From: Chloroflexota bacterium
GTDB taxonomy: Bacteria; Chloroflexota; Chloroflexia; JAMDCE01
Length of the DNA stretch: 5,090 nucleotides
Direction: 5' to 3'
Assembly (NCBI GenBank): GCA_023489135.1
Contig: JAMDCE010000239.1
Location: 1-5,090, forward strand
Under the pieces are notes generated by a model, which worked only from the letters and a program-made list of their open reading frames with translations, was not told where the DNA came from and made no database searches. Every line of letters begins with the position of its first letter. The first letter of the stretch is position 1. The position numbers and the translations under genes are program-made. Positions 1-4,980 of the stretch are shown one piece after another.

Positions 1-82
1 TGGTGCGAAATACGTTGAGCAAGGCCTTGGGACGGCGGGGGGGCACAGGCCACCGCGCTACGGACCGGGGCATTTCGCACCA
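1..82. repeat. 11-bp perfect inverted repeat bounding an 82-bp segment
   Basis: Bases 1–11 (TGGTGCGAAAT) are the exact reverse complement of bases 72–82 (ATTTCGCACCA), with 60 bases between. The left arm begins at the first base of the window, so the repeat may extend further out. The interior is G-rich (seven Gs at 37–43) and holds a small palindrome, CAAGGCCTTG, at 20–29. It could be the two ends of a short non-coding mobile repeat, the closing stem of a structured RNA, or part of the leader of the flagellar operon. No transposase or tRNA features are present. Function is unknown; only the repeat itself is seen. Confidence 0.6.
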
Positions 83-142
83 AAACTAGTCTAAGCCACG
101 CATGGCACAGAGAAACCTGTGCCTTCGGACCGGAGGGAGCTG
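83..142 (+). promoter_or_regulatory. Leader hairpin immediately upstream of flbD
   Basis: GGCACAG (104–110) and CTGTGCC (117–123) form a perfect 7-bp stem with a 6-base loop, ending 8 bases before the flbD ribosome binding site. No T run follows, so a classical intrinsic terminator is not supported. The same GGCACAG also occurs at 42–48 and could compete for the 117–123 arm. I found no convincing sigma-70, sigma-28 or sigma-54 promoter between 1 and 142, so transcription probably enters from an upstream gene. A role in mRNA processing, attenuation or protection is inference. Confidence 0.4.
132..139 (+). promoter_or_regulatory. flbD ribosome binding site (decides the start)
   Basis: GGAGGGAG lies 3 bases before the GTG at 143, with its GGAGG core 6 bases before it. 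The in-frame GTG at 119 falls inside the hairpin at 104–123 and has no comparable site. This favours the 143 start. Confidence 0.65.
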
Positions 143-346
143 GTGATACGGCTATCGCGATTCGACGGCACCGAGTTCTTCATCAACGCGGAACTGATAG
201 AAAGCATTGAGCATACGCCAGATACGGTCGTGTCGTTAACGAACGGTAAGAAGCTCATCGTGCGCGAGCCGGCAGAAGAAGTGGTCGCGCGCGTAATCGA
301 TTATAGACGAAGCATCGCGCACAATTTAACGGCAGAGCAACGGTAG
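143..346 (+). CDS. flbD: Flagellar protein FlbD family (small)
   Basis: This encodes 67 residues from GTG 143 to TAG. It matches the FlbD/FlbEp family of small proteins found inside flagellar operons, usually between flgE and motA. This is not the Caulobacter transcription regulator that shares the name. Diagnostic stretches are MIRLSRFDGTEFFINAELIE at the N-terminus, TPDTVVSLTNGKKLIV at residues 25–40, and EEVVARVIDYRR at 45–56, the typical length and order for the family. There is no signal peptide or membrane segment, so the product should be cytoplasmic. The biochemical role of the family is not established. GTG 119 would add eight residues (MPSDRREL) that the family normally lacks. It is followed by motA after 44 nt, and family and context together make the call firm. 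Confidence 0.9.
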   Translation: MIRLSRFDGTEFFINAELIESIEHTPDTVVSLTNGKKLIVREPAEEVVARVIDYRRSIAHNLTAEQR

Positions 347-390
347 TCGACGTGGCGCAGGGCATGGCGCGCTTGGGATGGTGAGGTAAA

Positions 391-1230
391 GTGGGACTTG
401 CGACGATCATCGGCTTAGTACTGGGCTTGGGCGCGGTGGTGGCCAGTCTCTTCATGGAAGGTGGCGATCTTGCCAAGTTCTCTAGCCCCTCAGCCGCGCT
501 GATTGTATTCGGAGGAACGCTTGGTGCCACGATGATCAGCAATCAGTTGGGCACGGTAACCCAATTGCCGTCGCTGATTCTCAAGGCAATTATGGAGAAG
601 GGGCCGGGAATCGCGCCATCGGAGGTGGTCGGGCTCTTCGTGGGCCTCGCCGAACGCGCACGTCGGGAGGGTCTGCTGTCATTGGAAACGGAGGCGGGTG
701 GGATCAAAGACCCCTTCATACGGAAGGGCATGCTGCTCGTGGTGGACGGCATCGATCCGGAAGTAGTGCGCGCCGTTCAGGATGTGGATATTGACGCGAT
801 GGAGCAAAGGCATCAGAAGGGTTACGGCATGTTGGAGGCCATGGGAGGCTTTGCTCCAACAATGGGCATTATCGGAACGGTAATGGGACTGGTGAACGTG
901 CTGAGTAACCTAGACGATCCCTCTCACCTCGGCGAAGCGATAGCCGTAGCGTTCATCGCGACATTCTATGGTGTGGCCTCGGCAAACCTGCTGTGGTTAC
1001 CACTCGCCTCCAAGCTGAAGGCGCTGAGCAAGGCAGAAGTGTGGCTTCGAGAAGTAGCCAGGGAAGGTATCCTGGCTGTGCAAGCGGGTGATAACCCCAG
1101 GATCGTGCGCGAGAAGTTGGAAGCCTTTCTATCAGGGGCTCAGCGGGATGGCAAGGATAGCAAGACGGCTACCAGCGGGCAGGAAGGGCGGACGGGCGAC
1201 GAGGCAATGGCCACGGCCGGTAGCCAGTAG
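391..1230 (+). CDS. motA: Flagellar motor stator protein MotA
   Basis: This encodes 279 residues from GTG 391 to TAG. An in-frame TGA at 382 makes 391 the earliest possible start, and GTGAGG at 381–386 is the ribosome binding site. MotA is the inner-membrane stator subunit that surrounds MotB, forms the ion channel and pushes on FliG. Four membrane segments are expected near residues 3–21, 32–50, 148–172 and 182–206, with a large cytoplasmic loop between the second and third. The loop carries ERARREGLLSLE (88–99); its Arg/Glu set corresponds to the charged residues that contact FliG in E. coli. The signature APTMGIIGTVMGLV (155–168) supplies the conserved channel proline P156, and WLPLA (202–206) supplies P204. 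NLDDPS (173–178) and FYGVASANL are also typical. The last 30 residues (about 249–279) form a polar, low-complexity tail beyond the usual end. motB follows after 29 nt. The ion used (H+ or Na+) cannot be read from the sequence. Confidence 0.97.
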   Translation: MGLATIIGLVLGLGAVVASLFMEGGDLAKFSSPSAALIVFGGTLGATMISNQLGTVTQLPSLILKAIMEKGPGIAPSEVVGLFVGLAERARREGLLSLETEAGGIKDPFIRKGMLLVVDGIDPEVVRAVQDVDIDAMEQRHQKGYGMLEAMGGFAPTMGIIGTVMGLVNVLSNLDDPSHLGEAIAVAFIATFYGVASANLLWLPLASKLKALSKAEVWLREVAREGILAVQAGDNPRIVREKLEAFLSGAQRDGKDSKTATSGQEGRTGDEAMATAGSQ

Positions 1231-1247
1231 ACATAATGACATTGGGC

Positions 1248-1253
1248 AGGTGA
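1248..1253 (+). promoter_or_regulatory. motB ribosome binding site (decides a TTG start)
   Basis: AGGTGA ends 6 bases before TTG 1260. The out-of-frame ATG at 1253 overlaps this site and opens a different frame without family similarity. In the motB frame a TGA at 1251 blocks any earlier start. TTG is therefore the start supported by frame, spacing and family N-terminus. Confidence 0.7.
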
Positions 1254-1259
1254 TGCCGT

Positions 1260-1982
1260 TTGTCGAGAAAAGCGCATGCCGAAGAAGGCCACGCGAACAA
1301 CGAGCGTTGGCTCCTGACATACGCGGACCTGATCACGCTGCTGTTAGTGTTCTTCGTGGTAATGTACTCGATATCCAAAGCAGACGAGCGCAAGTTCGCT
1401 AGGATCAGCGCATCGCTATCGAAGGCATTCAACACCGTTGTCTTGCAGGGCTCGGATCAAACGACGCTGGGGGGCGAGCTCGGGCCAGAGGGCGGCAACT
1501 CCCTCTTGGAAGACGTCATTGGCCTGAGAGCTCAGATAGTCAAGCTGGCCGAAGGAATGGACATACCAGGAAGAGTTGACCTAGTGCAGGAAAAGGACGG
1601 AGTCGCCTTAAGTCTGTCGGCGAGCTTGCTGTTCGATTCAGGTAGGGCAGACCTAGCGCCGGAATCAACCAAGATATTGGATGCCGTGGCGGACTGGCTG
1701 CGGAGCGTGCCGAATGAGGTAAGGGTAGAGGGCCACACAGATAATATTCCGGTGGAGAGTGACCTCTATCCGACGAACTGGGAACTATCTGTCGCGCGCG
1801 CAACGGTAGTAACCAGGTACATCGTGGAGGTGGGACGCATAGCGCCACAGCGGCTATCCGCGCAGGGCTATGGTGAATATCGACCAATAGCGGACAATTA
1901 CAGCAGGGAAAGTCGGGCGCTGAATAGGCGGGTGATGATTGTCATCTTGAACTTGAATCCACCTGAGGAGGCGCCGAAGTGA
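1260..1982 (+). CDS. motB: Flagellar motor stator protein MotB (OmpA-like C-terminus)
   Basis: This encodes 240 residues from TTG 1260 to TGA. MotB is the ion-carrying stator subunit that anchors the stator to peptidoglycan. The short basic and polar N-terminus (SRKAHAEEGHANNERW) leads into the single membrane helix TYADLITLLLVFFVVMYSIS (20–39). D23 is at the place of the essential ion-binding aspartate (D32 in E. coli). A plug and linker follow (about 40–105), then the OmpA-like peptidoglycan-binding domain (about 112–233). That domain shows LLFDSGRADL (123–132), VEGHTDNIPV (156–165), NWELSVARA (173–181) and ALNRRV. The domain order, length and ion-binding residue are all intact. The helix resembles remembered Firmicutes MotS (Na+) helices as much as MotB, so coupling ion is open. 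It follows motA by 29 nt. Its stop overlaps a possible 37-codon ORF. Confidence 0.96.
   Translation: MSRKAHAEEGHANNERWLLTYADLITLLLVFFVVMYSISKADERKFARISASLSKAFNTVVLQGSDQTTLGGELGPEGGNSLLEDVIGLRAQIVKLAEGMDIPGRVDLVQEKDGVALSLSASLLFDSGRADLAPESTKILDAVADWLRSVPNEVRVEGHTDNIPVESDLYPTNWELSVARATVVTRYIVEVGRIAPQRLSAQGYGEYRPIADNYSRESRALNRRVMIVILNLNPPEEAPK
1965..1971 (+). promoter_or_regulatory. Strong Shine-Dalgarno inside the end of motB
   Basis: GAGGAGG sits 7 bases before GTG 1979, which overlaps the motB stop as GTGA. The site falls in the E-E-A codons of the MotB C-terminus (PPEEAPK), so it could arise by chance from Glu codons. It is nevertheless well spaced for the small ORF at 1979. Confidence 0.4.
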
Positions 1983-2092
1983 GTGAGCGGTCGCCCAAGG
2001 AGCGAATCAGCGCGCGACCAGCGTGGCAACTTGGCAGGTCAGGCGGGAAACGAGTGAGGCCGGTTGCACGAACATTGGGGGGATGCCGGTGA
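1979..2092 (+). CDS. Possible small ORF of 37 codons between motB and fliL
   Basis: GTG 1979 overlaps the motB stop by four bases (GTGA), and the ORF ends in TGA at 2090–2092. That end overlaps the preferred fliL start (GTG 2089) in the same GTGA way. The predicted peptide starts MSERSPKERISARPAWQLG and ends ARTLGGCR. It is strongly basic, has no membrane segment, and matches no family I recognise. In favour are a good Shine-Dalgarno (1965–1971) at ideal spacing and coupling at both ends, and it fills a gap that is otherwise unexplained in a tight operon. Against it are its shortness, a composition rich in Arg and Gly that GC-rich non-coding DNA also gives, and no homology to lean on. It may be a real peptide, a translational relay that couples motB to fliL, or chance. 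Confidence 0.3.
   Translation: MSERSPKERISARPAWQLGRSGGKRVRPVARTLGGCR
2077..2082 (+). promoter_or_regulatory. fliL ribosome binding site (decides the start)
   Basis: GGGGGG (2077–2082) touches the ATG at 2083 with no spacer but lies 6 bases before GTG 2089. This favours GTG 2089. The far upstream GTG 2023 has no properly spaced site; an AGGAG at 1998–2002 is 20 bases away. Confidence 0.5.
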
Positions 2093-2631
2093 AGGCGTTG
2101 CTAGGAAAAAAAATCGTTATCATCGTCGTGGCCGTACTGGTGCTGGCCGGCGGAGGCGCAGGCGCCTACCTCACCCTGCCAATGTTCAGGTCGACTGCCG
2201 AGACGGCGGCGATGCCGAGCGCCGAGCAGACAGCGGTAACAGCGCACAGCGAGGCGGCACGCACAAAAGAGAGCGGTTCGGAACCAGGCATGATGTATCA
2301 ATTGGCGGAGCGGATCGTCAACCTGGCTGACCCGGGCGGAATGCACTATCTCAAGATCCAAATAGTGCTCGAATACGATTTGCCGGGCGTTAAGGCGCTC
2401 AAGGGCGAAGCGTATAAGAAGCGACAAGACGAATTCGTGAAAGAGATGGCGAGCAGGCGCCCAATGATCGACGATACGGTCACAAGCACACTGGCAGGGA
2501 CGACGTCTGCGACGTTCTCTGGCTCGGAGGGAAAAGAGAAGCTGCGCGAAGAGCTCAAGGAAAAGCTAGCAGCGGTCTCGGGTGAAAGCAAGCTGGTCAA
2601 CGTGTATTTCACGCAGCTTGTCGTACAGTAA
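2089..2631 (+). CDS. fliL: Flagellar basal body-associated protein FliL
   Basis: This encodes 180 residues from GTG 2089 to TAA. FliL is a single-pass inner-membrane protein that surrounds the stator next to MotA/MotB and supports torque or stator stability. A short basic N-terminus (MKALLGKK) precedes the membrane helix (about 8–28, IVIIVVAVLVLAGGGAGAY). A Ser/Ala/Glu-rich periplasmic linker follows (about 35–66), then the FliL domain. Family marks are ERIVNLADPGGMHYLKIQIV, RRPMIDDTVTSTLAG, GKEKLREELKEKL and the C-terminal VNVYFTQLVVQ. Alternative starts are ATG 2083 (two more residues) and GTG 2023 (22 more residues, lacking family character). Ribosome-site spacing and the basic-then-hydrophobic N-terminus favour 2089. 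An eight-A tract at 2106–2113 encodes GKK. fliM follows after 30 nt. Confidence 0.92.
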   Translation: MKALLGKKIVIIVVAVLVLAGGGAGAYLTLPMFRSTAETAAMPSAEQTAVTAHSEAARTKESGSEPGMMYQLAERIVNLADPGGMHYLKIQIVLEYDLPGVKALKGEAYKKRQDEFVKEMASRRPMIDDTVTSTLAGTTSATFSGSEGKEKLREELKEKLAAVSGESKLVNVYFTQLVVQ

Positions 2632-2661
2632 GGCGTCGAGGGAAGAGGAGACAAATCGGAG

Positions 2662-3702
2662 ATGGAGGCAAAGAAAATCCTCTCCCAGCGGGAAATTGAC
2701 TCCCTTCTTGGCTCGCTTGGCCTGGAGGGCACCGAGACGCAGGAAACCGGCCCGACGCCCCAGCCCGAGAAGGACGTCAGGCCATACGACTTTCGCCGAC
2801 CAGACAAGTTCTCGAAAGAACACTTGCGGGCACTGCAGACAATTCATGAGTCGTTTGCGCGGACGACCGCCTCTTCGCTATCCTCATACTTGCGCACAAG
2901 CCTTCAAGTTCGACTCTCGTCAATAGAACAGGTTGCCTACGGTGAATACATTCCGCAGCTATCCAACCCTACGGTCGTGAATATTGTCAGCGCGGAGCCC
3001 CTGCCAGGACGAATGATCATCGAGGTCAATCTTGGGCTGGCCTTTGCGTTGAGCGACCGGCTGATGGGAGGCAAAGGGCAGATCATTCAGAGGGGCCGTG
3101 AGATCACGGACATCGATCTGGTATTGCTTCAGGCAGTAGGAAAAACCCTGCTCTCATCTTTGCGAGAGACGTGGCTGCAAATGACTCCGGTGAACATGAA
3201 GATCGAGGAAATGGTCTTCAACCCACTCTTAGTGCAGGTGGCCTTACCGGGTGACATCGGAATTTTGCTGCTCTTCGAGCTTAGGATGGGTGACGTGTCC
3301 AGCACGATAAGCATGTTCATCCCTTATACGCTGCTGGAGCCGATCGTGGGCAAGTTAAGCGCCCAGATCTGGCTACTGAGCGCACGAAGGGACAGGAATG
3401 TTGTGGCCGCGGGAGACGACATCAGGCGCCAGCTAGACAAAGTGGACGTACCGGTGACCGTGAACTTGGGTACCACCGCGGTCTCTGTGCGTGAACTGCT
3501 GGCGCTGAGAGTAGGCGACGTGATCCGGCTCGGCGTGGATAGCGATCAGGAAGTAGAAGTGCTGGTCGGAGGTAAACGCAAGTTCTGGTCACGACCCGGG
3601 CGAATGGGTCGTAGGGTCGGAGTGGCCGTATCCCGAGTGGTGCAGGAAGATAACGTCGCCAAAATTAGCGACGTGGTTGACTCGGCAGTAGGAGGTGAGT
3701 AA
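2662..3702 (+). CDS. fliM: Flagellar motor switch protein FliM
   Basis: This encodes 346 residues from ATG 2662 to TAA, the usual family length. FliM builds the cytoplasmic C-ring, binds CheY-phosphate, and links FliG to FliN to set rotation direction. The N-terminal ILSQREIDSLL (6–16) is the CheY-P-binding peptide. DFRRPDKFSKEHLRALQTIH (43–62) opens the middle domain, which resembles CheC/CheX. GGKG (136–139) is the conserved FliG-contact motif. The C-terminal SpoA domain (about 258–328) starts VDVPVTVNLG and carries KFWSRPGRMGRRVGVAV. All segments are intact, so a functional chemotactic switch is implied, although no che gene is in view. There is no alternative in-frame start between the upstream stop (2629) and 2662. 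The likely ribosome site, AGAGGAG (2644–2650), is 11 bases from the ATG, slightly long. Confidence 0.97.
   Translation: MEAKKILSQREIDSLLGSLGLEGTETQETGPTPQPEKDVRPYDFRRPDKFSKEHLRALQTIHESFARTTASSLSSYLRTSLQVRLSSIEQVAYGEYIPQLSNPTVVNIVSAEPLPGRMIIEVNLGLAFALSDRLMGGKGQIIQRGREITDIDLVLLQAVGKTLLSSLRETWLQMTPVNMKIEEMVFNPLLVQVALPGDIGILLLFELRMGDVSSTISMFIPYTLLEPIVGKLSAQIWLLSARRDRNVVAAGDDIRRQLDKVDVPVTVNLGTTAVSVRELLALRVGDVIRLGVDSDQEVEVLVGGKRKFWSRPGRMGRRVGVAVSRVVQEDNVAKISDVVDSAVGGE
3691..3698 (+). promoter_or_regulatory. Near-consensus Shine-Dalgarno of fliN
   Basis: GGAGGTGA lies inside the last codons of fliM, 7 bases before GTG 3706. It is the strongest ribosome site in the window. It fits the need for more FliN than FliM subunits in the C-ring; that link is an inference. 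Confidence 0.75.
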
Positions 3703-3705
3703 GTC

Positions 3706-4077
3706 GTGAGCAAGCCAATCTCCAAAGAAGAGGAATTGTTCGGCGCCGAGGGGGAAGGCGACACCGAGGTACACCCAGCCGAGTTTATGCCATTGGTGCC
3801 AAGCGAACAAAACGGTAGCTCGAGCATCGATTTGCTGCTTGACGTGGTGCTGAACGTAAACGTGGAGTTGGGTCGTACCGTGATGCCGATTAAGGACATC
3901 CTCGCACTTGGACCGGGGTCAGTGATCGCGTTGGACAAACTGGCAGGAGAACCGGTGGAAGTCTACCTTAATGGCACCCCGATTGCCAAGGGCGAGGTTG
4001 TCGTGGTCGACGAGAAGTTTGGGGTGCGAGTGACGGAGACCGTGGCGCCGGCAAAACGTGTCACGTCGCTAGGATAG
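3706..4077 (+). CDS. fliN: Flagellar motor switch protein FliN
   Basis: This encodes 123 residues from GTG 3706 to TAG. FliN is the lower C-ring component. It pairs with the FliM C-terminal domain and with FliH to dock export substrates. The first 40 residues are acidic and variable. The SpoA domain spans about 42–112, with LLLDVVLNVNVELGRTVM (43–60), LGPGSVIALDKLAGEPVEVY (68–87) and GEVVVVDEKFGVRVT (96–110), close to the textbook family pattern. The protein is short and has no CheC-like phosphatase domain, so it is FliN rather than the FliY form of Bacillus or Thermotoga. It is separated from fliM by 3 nt and is very probably translationally coupled to it. The acidic N-terminus is where FliN proteins vary most. 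Confidence 0.97.
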   Translation: MSKPISKEEELFGAEGEGDTEVHPAEFMPLVPSEQNGSSSIDLLLDVVLNVNVELGRTVMPIKDILALGPGSVIALDKLAGEPVEVYLNGTPIAKGEVVVVDEKFGVRVTETVAPAKRVTSLG

Positions 4078-4095
4078 ATCGGCGAGGACGGGGAA

Positions 4096-4797
4096 ATGAC
4101 AGACCTGCGTCGCAACTGGATAGTGATTGGCTCAATCGCGTTGCTGGCAATGGTGGTAGGCATCGCTCTGACTTATAGCTCTCCAAGGCAGGGCTCGACC
4201 AGCGCTTCGCCAAAGCCTAGCGCCGCCGCCATCACGCAAGATGCCGCGACGACGCAGCCTGAACTGACCCCAATAAAAGACTACGGTGAGTTCAGCGGTG
4301 TAGAAGAGGGCGGGCCATCATCTGACTGGCTGGGACTGCTGGCTGGGATGGCCGTTAAGCTAGCGTTTGTGCTAGTGCTGATATTTCTGGCAGTCAAGAT
4401 GCTGCGCCGGTACGTCTACCACGGTCAGACACCAGAAGCGAACAAGCGTCCAGTATCGTTGATCGGAACCTTGAATCTGGCACCGAATCGAAGCGTGTAC
4501 GTGTTGGAGGTGGGTCGCAAGATGCTGGTAGTGGGCGCCAGTCAAACGCAATTGTCGCTGTTGACGGAAGTAACTGACCAGGAGGCGATAGAGGAGCTGC
4601 GTGGCCGCGCGGAGGACGTCTCCAAGAGCGCACCATTCTCCGCCCTCTTGGGACTTGCCCAGCGCCAGAGACAGACCGACGACAGCTCATCTGGCAGCCC
4701 AATAATGATGGACACCCTACAGTCGAAAATCCAGGAAGGCCACGAGTTCATGGAAAGCCAGCTAGCAGCCCTGCGCCGAGCTCGCGAGCGCAGCTAG
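4096..4797 (+). CDS. fliO: Flagellar biosynthesis protein FliO
   Basis: This encodes 233 residues from ATG 4096 to TAG, with GAGGA at 4084–4088 as ribosome site (7-base spacing). FliO is a membrane protein that helps FliP assemble into the ring of the flagellar export gate. Two hydrophobic segments are visible. The first (about 8–27) could be a cleaved or uncleaved signal and is followed by a Ser/Thr/Pro/Ala-rich extracytoplasmic loop (28–57). The second (about 79–102) is followed by basic RRYVYHG. The FliO domain proper is about 118–160, with LIGTLNLAPNRSVYVLEVG and KMLVVGASQTQLSLL. A polar tail (about 161–233) ends in a charged, probably helical stretch. The length exceeds the roughly 120–150 residues of enterobacterial FliO and matches the two-helix FliO/FliZ type of other phyla. 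Context before fliP supports the call. Confidence 0.9.
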   Translation: MTDLRRNWIVIGSIALLAMVVGIALTYSSPRQGSTSASPKPSAAAITQDAATTQPELTPIKDYGEFSGVEEGGPSSDWLGLLAGMAVKLAFVLVLIFLAVKMLRRYVYHGQTPEANKRPVSLIGTLNLAPNRSVYVLEVGRKMLVVGASQTQLSLLTEVTDQEAIEELRGRAEDVSKSAPFSALLGLAQRQRQTDDSSSGSPIMMDTLQSKIQEGHEFMESQLAALRRARERS

Positions 4798-4878
4798 GGC
4801 CACAGAAGATTCCCCTTTCAAGGCCACAGGTACTTCCTCGAGCAGGACTAAAGGACACCTAAACACGGTTCATTCAAT

Positions 4879-4907
4879 TGCCAGATACAGGCTATCCAGC
4901 CCTTAAT
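4879..4907 (+). promoter_or_regulatory. Weak sigma-70-like promoter candidate before fliP
   Basis: TTGCCA (4879–4884, five of six to TTGACA) is followed after 17 bases by CTTAAT (4902–4907, four of six to TATAAT). A second -10-like hexamer, TATGAT, lies at 4926–4931 but lacks a good -35. Such matches arise by chance in a 183-nt stretch, so this is only a candidate for an internal promoter feeding fliP and downstream genes. Confidence 0.22.
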
Positions 4908-4966
4908 CCCTGTTGCATCGTGAAATATGATGCGCGTGGCAAAAGACGAAAATAGTCTGGACAGAT

Positions 4967-4974
4967 AGGTGATG
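4967..4974 (+). promoter_or_regulatory. fliP ribosome binding site (decides the start)
   Basis: AGGTGATG lies 6 bases before GTG 4981. The same AGGTGATG string precedes motB (1248–1255). The in-frame ATG at 4972 overlaps it and would lack its own site, so GTG 4981 is preferred. Confidence 0.45.
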
Positions 4975-4980
4975 CCACAC

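Larger units (their letters stand above)
4798..4980 (+). other. Gap of 183 nt between fliO and fliP, lower GC, no gene seen
   Basis: All three + frames are interrupted by stops, and no ORF with a start and ribosome site is convincing. The stretch is visibly richer in A and T than the genes around it. It contains an 8-bp direct repeat, GGCCACAG (4798–4805 and 4823–4830), and a short inverted repeat, GCATC (4915–4919) / GATGC (4929–4933). There is no stem followed by a T run, so no intrinsic terminator is supported. fliO and fliP usually adjoin or overlap, so a gap of this size is unusual for the operon. Confidence 0.6.

Noticed and set aside
23..43. G-quadruplex potential around the seven-G run at 37–43
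   Set aside because: The G tracts before it are only two or three bases long, so at best a weak two-tier structure could form.
2..94. Open frame at the left edge ending in TAA at 92–94, possibly the end of an upstream gene such as flgE
   Set aside because: The predicted peptide (ending GHFAPKLV) does not resemble the C-terminus of FlgE or any family I know. A second frame is equally open to 87, and the stretch contains the inverted repeat.
104..123. Hairpin read as an intrinsic terminator of the upstream gene
   Set aside because: There is no T run after the stem; the sequence continues TTCGGACCGG into the flbD ribosome site.
61..133. Direct repeat CGGACCGG at 61–68 and 126–133
   Set aside because: It is only 8 bases of GC-rich sequence, with no third copy seen and no flanking similarity.
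1253..1402. ATG 1253 as an alternative gene start overlapping motB
   Set aside because: The frame is Arg-rich with no recognisable domain, it has no properly spaced ribosome site, and it lies over the conserved MotB N-terminus.
2346..2807. Antisense frame of about 150 codons across fliL and fliM
   Set aside because: It lies opposite two well-conserved genes, its product is Ser/Pro/Arg-rich without family character, and it is explained by codon bias on the + strand.
3546..3938. Antisense frame of 130 codons across fliM and fliN
   Set aside because: It is low-complexity, Ser/Thr/Pro-rich, and a shadow of the conserved SpoA-domain coding sequences.
4798..4830. Direct repeat GGCCACAG (4798–4805, 4823–4830) as a recombination or binding site
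   Set aside because: Two 8-base copies 25 bases apart are weak evidence, with no symmetry and no further copies noticed in the gap.
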